64,000 nucleotides of DNA from Tetrapyrgos nigripes (lineage: Eukaryota > Basidiomycota > Agaricomycetes > Agaricales > Campanellaceae), in NCBI GenBank assembly GCA_013368315.1, contig JAACJM010000106.1:124001-188000 (forward strand). Reading direction: 5' to 3'. The translations under genes were made by a program, and so were the position numbers. Positions 44,245 to 54,754 of the stretch are shown here, piece by piece (positions within the stretch are counted from its first letter, which is position 1; the number at the start of each line of letters is the position of its first letter). Below the pieces are notes generated by a model that did not search any database, was not told the origin of the DNA, and saw only the letters and a program-made list of their open reading frames with translations.

Positions 44245-44820
44245 TGGGTAAGCAGATCCTGACATCAACGAAAGAAGACGGTCATTGGATACAGAGAGTG
44301 CTTCGAGCGTTAAGCACTTGTCAATTAAACTTTGTTAGTATTACTTAGTCCTGTTTCAACGTGCGTCATCCCACAGCCTTCTCCAGCTCGTACCTCATCC
44401 TTCCGAACTGGCTGTCAGTCATCCTGAACGTGCGGTGCCTGTATTCTAGCCTACACTCTCGATAGTTTCTTTTAATACACGCGTCATACATATTCCTGTG
44501 TGAGATCTGGCCATGATTGATGCGTATTCTCTCAACGTTGGGTTGAAAGGTCACCAATCCATTATCCGTCTTCCCTCAGAGTCGGATGTCCATGTCATTC
44601 TTGGACTTTCTTGCAGTTCCATTTTTATTCCTTGCTGGAGTAAGAACCGAGGTACTGCCTCCGATCTTTCATAGTTGGACTTTGGCTAGACTGGGTAGGC
44701 ATTCCTGACATCAACGAAAGAAGATGGTCATTGGATACAGAGACTGCTTCGAGCACTAAGCACTTGTCAATTAAACTTTGTTGGTATTATTTAGTCCCAT
44801 TTAAACATGCGTCATCTGGG
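44245..44820. repeat. 125-bp direct repeats flanking family C
   Basis: 44245-44372 and 44692-44817 match almost throughout (CCTGACATCAACGAAAGAAG, CACTTGTCAATTAAACTTTG, GCGTCATC). Between them 44376-44690 is the family C repeat, pieces of which occur at 19808-19930 and 24655-24800. Confidence 0.7.
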
Positions 44821-44922
44821 TGCGAATACATCTCGACCATCATTGTCCGCTCTACTAAGGTCACCGTTCCCTTCGTTTTCCTACACGCACTCTGTCACTT
44901 ACTCTCGTCATGCATAATCCCA

Positions 44923-45045
44923 CTATGAGCTCGTCACCTATTCCCTCAAACCATTTGCCAATGCAGATATTCCCAAATGCATATGATTTTACCATGACAG
45001 GATGCTCATTTCAATTTGTTGCTGGAAACGTCAATAATTACTCAA
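44923..45045 (+). pseudogene. First exon of a basidiomycete-type gene, unidentified
   Basis: MSSSPIPSNHLPMQIFPNAY followed by DFTMTGCSFQFVAGNVNNYS, ending at a GT (45046) with a 60-bp intron to CTCAG (45105). The motif FPNAxxFTxTGGxFxxVxGNxNN is common at the N-terminus of many agaricomycete proteins of unknown or STAND-like architecture. After the intron the frame (NGSNHAEVR) soon meets stops, so the gene is probably broken. Confidence 0.5.
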
Positions 45046-45171
45046 GTATGTCAGACATCATGTTTTACAGAATAACAATTCGCTAAGTGCTTATGCTCAT
45101 CTCAGATGGCAGTAATCATGCTGAAGTGCGCTGAGACTTCATTGGTGAAGCATCACTGATAGTTTTAGGCC

Positions 45172-45351
45172 ATGCAGTTATTCTATGAGGTGAAAGGACC
45201 CTTACGGTACTTTGATCCTGGCCTGCGAGACTACTATCTTGTTGTCCAACGACGGCAAGGGAGCAAAGAGGAAGTAGAGCTCATTGTACGGAGATTTTCT
45301 TGTCGAGAGAAGGATCGAGATAATTTTGCAGCATTACTGGACAGGAATGGG
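45172..45351 (+). pseudogene. Possible exon, function unknown
   Basis: Open frame encoding YFDPGLRDYYLVVQRRQGSK and FSCREKDRDNFAALLDRNG, ending at GTATGT (45352). Composition is protein-like, but it is out of frame with the preceding exon. No family recognised. Confidence 0.35.
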
Positions 45352-46194
45352 TATGTGTCTTGAGTTTATGCGTCCATGAATTTTTTCTTCCACTGTGAAC
45401 TATCTAGTTGGGCTCCATTTTCAATGAAAAAAACTCATGAAGCTCACCATAAATGGTGATCCATGTCTGGCTGTATCATCTGCAGGTAGTCTCCTGTCTC
45501 TGTTTCTGTTGTTGATCTGCTCAATTTTTATCCCAAACAGCTGTATACACATACCAGGAAATAAGTACTCAGTATACAGATAAAGTTCAAGCACGGATAA
45601 AAATGGTGAAATTTCGGTGAAATTTCAGGGTCACTTTCTGCTAATTATTACTGAATCAAAGTTCTTTAAGATTACTGTATGGCTCATATCATATAGTTGC
45701 AAAGATTTATGCTGATAGATAATAGGCATTCTTTCACCAGAATCACTCTATTTGGCCAGGTGAATGGAGCTGGAAGGACTTATTCTGGGGTTCTGGGAAA
45801 TATAGGAATTTGAGACTTTTTGACTTAAATGGGAACCTAGTTTTAGATCCAGAACAGCTAGGGTCTTGTCATCTGGCTCATCAGGAAGCAACAAAATCTG
45901 TGGTATGGAATCTGCACTACAGATTTATGGCTCACTAAAGCAATGCAGGTGAAGGAAACCAGACAGTTTTGGTCTGTGTTTGATCAGGTTCAGGTTATAT
46001 ATCAAAAGTACACAAGTGAGTCAAGCACTGTTATATAGCATTTAATCTGAAAGATATATCATTGATTTCAGATTCAGTACCCATACAACAGTTGATACAG
46101 AGTCATATGGAGGAGAGAGTAGTGAGTGTTATTTCTGCCATACCATTCTTTTTTGTTTGTTTCCAGGTTCAGGGTGTGGATGTCTCTATTTCCA

Positions 46195-47765
46195 AGTCCT
46201 CCTTTCCTCTCTGTCTCTGCTGACTCCTGTGCCTTCTGGTCTCTGCAGCTTGTGAGTGCCTCTGTTTCTAGGTCCCCCTTTCCTCTCTGTGTCTGCTGAC
46301 TCCTGTGCCTTCTGGTCTCTGCAGCTTGTGAGTGCCTCTATTTACAGGTCCCCCTTTCCTCTCTATCTCTGCTGACTCCTGTGCCTTCTGGTCTCTGCAG
46401 CATGTGAGTGCATCTGTTTCCAGGTCCTCCTTTCCTCTCTATCTCTGCTGACTCCTGTGCCTTCTGGTCTCTGCAGGGTGTGAGTACCTCTGTTTCCAGG
46501 TCCCCCATTCCTCTGTGTCTCTGCTGACTTCTGTGCCTTCTGGTCTCTGCAGCTTGTGAGTGCCTCTGTTTCCAGATCCCCCTTTCCTCTCTGCCTTTGC
46601 TGACTTCTGTACCCTCTGGTCTCTGCAGCTTGTGAGTACTTCTGTTTCCAAGTCCCCTTTTCCTCTCTGCCTTTGCTGACTCCTGTGCCTTCTGGTCTCT
46701 GCAGCTTGTAAGTGCCTCTGTTTACAGGTCCCCCTTTCCTCTCTGCCTTTGTTGATTCGTGTGACCTCTGGTCTCTGCAGGATGTGAGTGCCTCTGTTTC
46801 CAGGTCCCTCTTTCCTCTCTGTTTCTGCTGACTCTTGTACCTTTTGGTCTCTGCAGTGGGTGAGTGCCTCTCTTTCCAGGTCTCCATTTCCTCTCTGCCT
46901 TTGCTGACTCCTGTACCTTCTGGTCCCTGCAGAGTGTGAGTGTCTCTGCTTCCAGGTCCCCCTTCCCTCTCTGCCTTTGCTGACTCCTGTTCCTTCTGGT
47001 CTCTGCAGCTTGTGAGTGTCTCCATTTTCAGGTCCCCCTTTCCTCTCTGCCTTTGCTGACTCCTGTGCCTTCTCATCTCTGCAGCTTGTGAGTGCCTCTC
47101 TTTTCTGGTCCCCTTTCCTCTCTGTTTCTGCTGACTCATGTGTCTTCTGGTCTCTGCAGCTTGTGAGTGCAGGTCTCCCATTCCTCTCTCTGTCTCTGCT
47201 GACTCCTGTGCCTTCTGGTCTGTGCAGTATGTGAGTACGTCTGTTTCCAGGTCCCCCATTCCTCTCTGTCTGTGCTGACTCCTGTGCCTTCTGGTCTCTG
47301 CAGGTTGTGAGTGTCTCTTTTTCCAGGTCCCACTTTCCTCTCTGCCATTGCTGACTCCTGTGTCTTCTGGTCTCTGCAGATTGTGAGTGCCTCTGTTTAC
47401 TGGTCCCCCTTTCCTCTCTGCCTTTGCAGACTCCTGTGTCTTCTGGTCTGTGCAGCTTGTGAGTGTCTCTGTTTCTAGATCTCCCTTTCCTACCTGCCTT
47501 TGATGACTCCTGTGCTTTTTGGTCTCTGCAGCTTGTGGGTACCTCTGTTTCCAGGTTCCCCTTTCCTCTCTGTCTCTGCTGACTCCTGTGCCTTCTGGTC
47601 TCTGCAGGTTGTAAGTGCCTCTGTTTCCTGGTTCCTCTTTCCTGTCTGCCTTTGATGACTCCTGTGGCTTCTAGTCACTACAGGATGTGAGTGGCTCTGT
47701 TTGTAGGTCCCCTTTCCTCTGTCTCTGCTGACTCCTGTGTGTTTTGGTCTCTGCAGTGGGTGAGC
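46195..47765. repeat. 76-bp minisatellite with splice signals in every unit
   Basis: About 20 units, period 76 bp (CTCTGCAG at 46241, 46317, 46393...). Each unit holds TGCTGACTCCTG, a pyrimidine tract, TCTCTGCAG, then CTTGTGAGTGCC and TTTCCAGGTCC. It lies just upstream of candidate exons (47824 onward). The minus strand stays open for 298 codons (46363-47259) only because the unit lacks stops there. Confidence 0.9.
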
Positions 47766-47823
47766 TCTTTCTTCTTCATGGTTTAGATTTTGCCTTAGCT
47801 GCCTCTTACTGATTGTTTCCCAG

Positions 47824-48049
47824 GATAATAATCAAGACAGGTTTCATGAAGTGACTGATTCTGATAATGAACCAGAAACCAGCCTTGAAGATTCCAGTAA
47901 GTACTAACACCTAGCACCCTCCATGGCTTGCTGTCATTTGTCTGATATACCTCTTTAGCAATGGACTTGGACAGTCCTAAATCTTCTGATGGCCATATGG
48001 ATGTTGAGTCCTCTGTCATGCACCCTGCAGCCACAGGAAACTTCCAGGT
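47824..48049 (+). CDS. Two candidate exons of an acidic protein, unidentified
   Basis: After TTTCCCAG, exon 47824-47897 reads DNNQDRFHEVTDSDNEPETS, LEDS; intron GTAAGTACTAAC...CTCTTTAG; exon 47959-48049 reads MDLDSPKSSDGHMDVESS and VMHPAATGNFQ, then GTACTT. The codon split across the intron joins in phase. A further stretch at 48096-48340 has two tandem copies of a SK/NKAxATDxPSSxET block ending in QKRQRV, a possible basic nuclear signal, but with stops. Real exons are plausible; the product is not recognised. Confidence 0.4.
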
Positions 48050-48410
48050 ACTTTTTCATTTCCTATTCATTTTTAAATTCCTTTTATGAATTCCCACACT
48101 GGTACCTTAAAGAGCAAGGCTACTGCTGATGAACCATCCTCTTCCTGAGAGACACGAGCCCAGAATAGGCAAAGGGTGAAGTTGACAAAGCTGGGAGTTG
48201 GTAGGGAAAAATAGAACAAGGCTCCTGCCACTGATCAACCATCTTCCCAAGAAACACAATCCCAGAAGAGGCAAAGAGTAGAGTCCCAAAAGTCAGCAGT
48301 GGGTATGGCAAGAGTAGAGGAAACTAGTTGTTGTTGGATTTTGTTCCCTTCTAGTTGCTGTGTTGCTTGTTGGACTTTGAACTCTTCTACTTACTGCTTG
48401 TTTCAACATA

Positions 48411-50995
48411 CACTGGGTGCAAACACTTGTAATTCCACGGATATACAGAGCCTTACTTGGGTACACTCAATATGTAAGTCCACTTGACTTACTGAAGAAA
48501 TACGAGACCAAAAGAATTAGAATAATTATGTATGACCATTGTAAGGCACAAAGACTTACAGGAGACTTTCAGTGTTATAACACTTGTAACTCCTTGGATA
48601 TACAAAGGAATTACAGAAGCCTTACTCAGGTACATTCAATAAGTAAGTCCGCTTGACTTACTGTAGTATTACAAGAGACCAAAGAAATGAGAACAATTAT
48701 GTATGACCATTGTAAGATATGAAGACTTACAGGAGACTTTCAGTGTTATAACACTTGTAATTCCCTGGATACACAGAGGAATTACAGAAGCCTTACTCAG
48801 GTACACTCAATAAGTAAGTCCACTTGACTTACTGAAGTATTACAAGAGACCAAAGAAATTAGAACAATGACTTACAGGAGACTTTCAGTGTTATAACACT
48901 TGTAATTCCTTGGATATACAGAGGAATTACAGAAGCCTTACTCAGGTACACCCAATAAGTAAGTCCACTTGACTTACTGAAGTATTACAAGAGACCAAAG
49001 ATATTAGAACAGTTATGTATGACCATTGTAAGGCATGAAGACTTACAGCAGACTTTTGGTATTACAGGAAATAATACTTTGTCCACAACAAAAAATACAA
49101 AACAATTACAAGAAAGTAAGAAAAATCAAAGAATTTGGTAAGTCCATTGTAATACATGTAGACATACAATGGACATTCATTGTGACTTTCTGTCACAGTA
49201 TGTGACACAATGGATATACAAAGAGATTTCAGAGTGAGTTTATGTCACATTATGTTATTCTGTAATACCTCAGCAGAATTACATGAGTATTTCAGTGTGA
49301 CAAAAAAATCACAGTATGGTCAAGTGTAATACCATTGGGACTTACAGAGGACTTACAGAAAAGAAGGCCCTGGAAATCTTCAAGAAAGTCTGGAAATTGT
49401 TAGATGAAATTTATCAAGTGACAGGTAAGTCACAGGAATTCACCAAAAGGTCTATCAGTATTACAGAGGACTTACAAGAAAGCCAAGTCAGGCATGCTAT
49501 ATGATAAGTCTTCAGTCAAGTTGTGCCTCTTGCCCTTGTGCCCTCACACTCTTGTCCTCTTGTCCTCTCATGCACTCATACCCTCATGCCCTCACCCTCT
49601 TGTCCTCTCATGCACTCGTGCCCTCGTGCCCTCATCCTCTCATCCTCTCATGCACTTATGCCCTTGTGCTCTTGTCCTCTCATGCACTCGTGCCCTCGCC
49701 TTCTTGTCCTCTCGTCCCCTCATGCCCTCATTCTCTCATGCCCTCGTCCCCCCTCGTGCCTGCCCTCATCTTCTCATCCTCTCGTGCCCTTGTGCCCTCA
49801 TGCTCTCATCCTCTCATGCACTCGTGCCATCATGCCCTCGTCCTCTCATCCTCTCATGCACTCGCACCCTTGTGCCCTCATCCTCTTGTCCTCTCATGCA
49901 CTCGCGCCCTCGTGCCCTCGTCCTCTTGTCCTCTCATGCACTCGCGCCCTCATCCTCTCGTGCCCTTGTCCTCTTGTCCTCTCATGCACTTGTGCCCTTG
50001 TCCTCTCACACCCTTGTCCTTGTCCTCTTATGCCCTCGTTGGGAGAGGACGAGGGTATGAGGGCATGAGTGCATGAGAGGACAAGAGGACAAGAGTGCAA
50101 GGGTGCAAGGGCAAGAGGCACAACTTGACTGAAGACTTATCATATAGCATGCCTTACCAGGCTTTCCTGTAAGTCCTCTATAATACTGACAGACTTTTTG
50201 GTGAATTCCTGTGACTTGTCTGTCACTTGATAAATTTCATCTAACAATTTCCAGACTTTCTTGAAGATTTCCAGGGCCGTCTTTTCTGTAAGTCTTCTGT
50301 AAGTCCCAATGGTATTACACTTGACCATACTGTGATTTTTTGTCACACTGAAATACTCATGTAATTCTGCTGAGGTTTTACAGAATAACATACTGTGACA
50401 TAAACTCACTCTGAAATTTCTTTGTATATCCATTGTGTCACATACTGTGACAGAAAGTCACAATGAATGTCCATTGTATGTCTACATGTATTACAATGGA
50501 CTTACCAAATTCTTTGATTTTTCTTACTTTCTTGTAATTGTTTTGTATTTTTTGTTGTGGACAAAGTATTATTTCCTGTAATACCAAAAGTCTGCTGTAA
50601 GTCTTCATGCCTTACAATGGTCATACATAACTGTTCTAATATCTTTGGTCTCTTGTAATACTTCAGTAAGTCAAGTGGACTTACTTATTGGGTGTACCTG
50701 AGTAAGGCTTCTGTAATTCCTCTGTATATCCAAGGAATTACAAGTGTTATAACACTGAAAGTCTCCTGTAAGTCATACATAATTGTTCTAATTTCTTTGG
50801 TCTCTTGTAATACTTCAGTAAGTCAAGTGGATTTACTTATTGAGTGTACCTGAGTAAGGCTTCTGTAATTCCTCTGTGTATCCAGGGAATTACAAGTGTT
50901 ATAACACTGAAAGTCTCCTGTAAGTCTTCATGTCTTACAATGGTCATACATAATTGTTCTAATTTCTTTGGTCTCTTGTAATACTATAGTAAGTC
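48411..50995. mobile_element. CACTA-like foldback element 2, right end missing
   Basis: Left terminus CACTGGGTGCAAACACTTG (48411). The left arm has four tandem ~165-bp modules (CTCAATAAGTAAGTCCACTT, GAGACCAAAG, GACTTACAGGAGAC) to 49075, then TIR sequence to ~49535. The right arm (50085-50995) is the complement with about two and a half modules and stops inside a module where copia sequence begins, so the last ~95 bp are lost. Core: CTC-rich minisatellite (49540-50125). No transposase. Confidence 0.8.
49540..50125. repeat. CTC-rich minisatellite with inverted end
   Basis: Irregular units of CTCATGCACTCGTGCCCTC and CTTGTCCTCT run to ~50038, then GGGAGAGGACGAGG and the complement for ~85 bp. 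Several frames of ~180-190 codons stay open in all three plus frames; these are repeat artefacts. Confidence 0.9.
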
Positions 50996-52207
50996 AATTC
51001 GAGACTGTGCACTTAGTCTTCACTTTAGCATGTCTGGTGTCGATGTTCAATCTGCCTACTTATATGGCAAACTCAATGAAGAAATCTATATGGAACAACC
51101 AGAGGCCTTCAAGGTCAAAGGACAGGAGCATAAAATTGTTCAGCTACTTTGTGCTCTTTACAGACCTAAACAAGCAGGACTCGTGTGGTGGTGAGGACTT
51201 GATAAGTCCATGAAGAAACTTGGTTTCAAGCAAATCAGTTCTGACACCAGAATCTTCATCTACAAGGATAAAAATGGCTCAATTGTTATCACTATTGTTT
51301 ACATAGATGATGCCCTATTCTTTGGTTCAAATAAACCCTTAGTCCTACGACTAAAGACAAAGTTTATGGAAAAATGGGAATGCAGGATCTTGGTGATGCT
51401 AAAGAATTCCTTAGAATGAACATCGTTAGGAAATCAGTGTGCTTATCTGAACAAAGTTTTAGAATGGTGTGGTATGCAAAACATGAAAGGTTCTGCTACT
51501 CTCAGCTACTACCAAACAACTCTTCAGTCGACCCTAAACTTTGTGAGAGATACCAAATCTTGATCAGATCTCTACTTTACATAATGCTTGGGACTCGTCC
51601 CAACATTGCCTTTGCAGTAACCAAACTTGCACAATTTGCAGCAAACCCTTCAACTGAACACTTAAACAAAGCACAATATATCTGTCAATATCTCGTTGGC
51701 ACTAAAAACTATGCTCTTGTGTACAATGGTTCAGGGGGAGAAGGTCTTTCTGCATCCACAGACTCTGATTTGGCATCAGATCCTAATACTTGTCAATCTC
51801 AGACTGGATTCTTCTTGAGTATGGCCAAGGGAATATTCAGTTGGATGTCTAGAGCCCAGCACACTATTGCACTTTCCTCAACAGAAGCTGAATATATGGC
51901 ACTCAGTGATTGTTGCCATATGCTTCTTAGCAAGATCAGATATAACCTAGAGATAATCAAGGCTCCATCTTCATTGCGTCCAATCCTGTTACAGAAAAGC
52001 ACTCTAAACACATTGATATTCAGTATCATTATATCCAAGAATGTGTTGAAGACAGAACTGTTAAATTATTCTTCATTGACAGAAACAACAATCCTTCAAA
52101 CTTATTTACTAAGAATCTTGGTCATCAGAAGTTTGAAAATTTCAATTTCATTCAAGTTGAGAAGAGAACCAAGAAGTTCTTTATCAATTGATGAAATTAG
52201 CCAGTAA
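50996..52207 (+). pseudogene. Copia RT/RNase H remnant
   Basis: RT: FSMSGVDVQSAYLYGKLNEE, LCALYRPKQAGLVWW followed by a stop, then VITIVYIDDALFFGSN with catalytic YIDD intact. Connection and RNase H: LYIMLGTRPNIAFAVTKLAQ, STDSDLASDP, GIFSWMSRAQHTIALSSTEA. Frame changes at ~51380 and in the last part. Not functional. Confidence 0.9.
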
Positions 52208-52313
52208 GGCTCTTAGTCATTCTCTGGCCTTATCCAAGTTGTATTTCTTTTTGGCTGCTTACTAGCGCTATCCTATGAGTACATGCACTACCATGCTGCT
52301 TAGCAAGGGGGAG

Positions 52314-52599
52314 TGTTGAATTGGTGCATCACATGCAGCCATCAACCTTCTATGTAGAACAATAGAAGTAGATAGAACAATAGATACTCATAAGAACAAT
52401 AAATATGTAATCACATGTATTTAGCCCCCCACAAAGGTATAAAAGGGCTTGTAGATAGCCCTCCAAATAAAAAGTTTCTCAACTTAACTACTCACCTCAC
52501 AAGCCTCTAACAAAGCTCTAAACAAGCAACTCATCCCCAGGTAAGTATGGAGTTGCCACTCCACTTCTAGTATACATTCTGTATCATGCCTGCTTGCCA
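52314..52599 (+). repeat. Copia 3' LTR
   Basis: 286 bp from TGTTGAATTGGTGCATC to CATGCCTGCTTGCCA. Contains GGTATAAAAGGG (about 52435), a TATA box as expected in an LTR. Related to the solo LTR at 28534-28901. Confidence 0.85.
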
Positions 52600-52618
52600 C
52601 TATAGCCATCTCCCAGGT

Positions 52619-53220
52619 TACAAGGCCAAAGAATGAGGCTGAGTTCTTAACATTGGTTTCTGAATGTGGCAGTGCTGAAAACCTCCCAATTTCTCCTGTC
52701 CATTCATTCCAACTCTCCTGTGCAGTAATCAAGAATGTGTGCCTCTATTCTTGTATGGTATTCCATCTCTTTTCCAAGTTCATAGAGAGCTCTAAAGTGC
52801 CATCTAGTTTTTCTCATGTATATTGATCACAGTTCCAAGTCAATCAAGGGGGAGGCAGGCTGAATATCCAGTACATCAGGTAGGGGGAGAGGGGGGGGTC
52901 CAACCTGGGGAAATTTTTTTTACCACACTTAAAATAGGGTATTTAGAGCTTGTTTTTACCTCACTACCTATAGTTGTACAATTTCAAGACCTTTCCACTT
53001 TGTCTTGACTAGCAAATGTGCAACACATACTTGTCATGAGAGGCATCTTATATCTTGTCTCTTTTTGGCAGGATTGAACTAGGGTTAGGGCTTCTAATAT
53101 CTTATCTTTGTATCATGTGACTGCAGATATACTATATAAGGCAGGTAAGGGGAGGGGGGGTCCAGTGAGGTCACTAAATTTTTTCTGAGTGGATGTAAAA
53201 AAAATTTTAGCCACCTCCCC
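52619..53220. repeat. Mixed repeat fragments
   Basis: TACAAGGCCAAAGAATGAGG (52619-52638) is an inverted family A end. 52869-52925 and 53136-53195 are copies of the GGTAGG...AAATTTTTT repeat also found in the HET pseudogene. No genes. Confidence 0.5.
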
Positions 53221-54754
53221 CTTGGAGTCAATGCTACAAAATAATCTACACTCTACAGTACTCTTCTCAGAAATTGAAACAATATTATACACACCCATTT
53301 TTCATTGACTATCTTTATTGGACTGGTGTGTAGTCTAGCATCTGTGAGCTCTCTGGATTCATTCCCACCATACTTCGGTGCTGGCCTACACCCTCTTCAT
53401 AGGTTTGACTCAAATCTGACTTGTAATAATCAATAAATATGTAAAGTATAAGGCTGCTTTACACCTGGTTGTACATTACAAGTATCAGCAGAATAAGCCT
53501 GTGACCAAATGGCAAAAAGGTACTGACTTCTTACTTTATTTTAAAGTACTGCTTATGATTCTGATATAAATAGGAGGAATGTGGAAGTACATACATATTT
53601 CTTGCTTTAAACATCTCAAATCCTGGCCTAGTATGTTGGACACCACCACTAGCCTGAAGGTAGGTTCAGATCCATTTTTGGGTGCCAGTGTTGGCATTGG
53701 CATTGTCAGTGTTCCTGTTGGTGCAGGTTGTATGGTGGGTTTGTGTTTGGGTACATGTATGAATGTGAGGATCAGGTGTTTGTGTCAATTTGGTGTCAAT
53801 GTCAGTGGAGGCATGGGCACAGGTGGGCTGGTGCTTAATGATGTGCAGGCTTGGGCTCAAAGCCTGAGCCCAGCCCCAAGCCCAGCCTGGCCTTTGAAGA
53901 GGGCTTGAGGGCCTGAAGCTCAGGCCCAGGCTTTCAGTGACACTTCTATTAGTCTAACCATCTTCCTGGGTCATCCCCAGCTGTTATCCACTACTTGTTG
54001 ACACCAATAATGTTGGTTTTGGGTCAGTAAATGCTTAATGTAGATCAGTAGTTCACTTTGTTTATAATACAAACTTAACTTTAGACTTATCCAACACTTC
54101 AACTGTGACTTTTTGAGCAATGACATCATCCTAGTCTGAGCCCAGGCTCAAAGCCTGACCCTACTGAGGGCTTAGGGCTGGGCTTGGATTCTTGGTGAGC
54201 CCAAGCTTGGCCCACACATCACTACTGGTGCTGGTGCTGGCTGTGGCAGTAGTAATACAACTGATTGCTGCAATGATTCCTGTGATGGCTGTTGTTGCTG
54301 TTGTGCTTGTTGGGAGATGTTCAAAGCTGTGCAGACACAGGCTTCACCATTTTCGTTTTTTTGTCATTTTGGGAGTTGATGCCAATGGAGTTACACTAGG
54401 TGTAACCATTGATGATGCTTCTACTATTGTAATATTATGACCAAGTGTTCAAGGATCTGTTGGCTGGGTGTCTAGAGGGGGATTCAGAAGACTGTGTTAC
54501 ACATTACGAACCAGTAGTTGGTACAGCTAGCATCTTCCTAAAAGAGTTGATGGGTTCCAATTTTATTCTGGTGTTACTGGTGATTAATCAATGACTTCAA
54601 AGAAATGAATACAAAGGAAAATGTGTGTAATGCAAAGCACTAAATCATGAACATATATGTGTGTGATAGAAAGGAAAGGGATAATTCCAGCTCAAACCAT
54701 CAAATCAGTATTGAAATATTGATTGAAGGAAAGAAAAAGAAAGCTTGGGGTTGA
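53221..54754. other. Spacer, no gene recognised
   Basis: GAGCCCAAGC-type inverted blocks near 53849-53930 and 54135-54210 may be degenerate TIRs. The frame 53579-53908 is glycine/valine-rich and unconvincing. Confidence 0.35.

Larger units (their letters stand above)
50996..52599 (+). mobile_element. Copia retrotransposon 3' fragment with LTR
   Basis: Starts inside the reverse transcriptase, continues through RNase H, polypurine tract (GCAAGGGGGAG, 52303-52313) and 3' LTR (52314-52599). The 5' two thirds are absent; the left edge abuts the truncated foldback element. Closely related to the elements at 1646-8165 and 28534-28901. Confidence 0.92.

Noticed and set aside
46363..47259. 298-codon repetitive frame on the minus strand
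   Set aside because: By-product of the 76-bp minisatellite; the period is not a multiple of three and flanking exons lie on the plus strand.
49494..50076. Three overlapping ~185-codon frames
   Set aside because: All plus frames of the CTC-rich satellite stay open; no protein-like composition.
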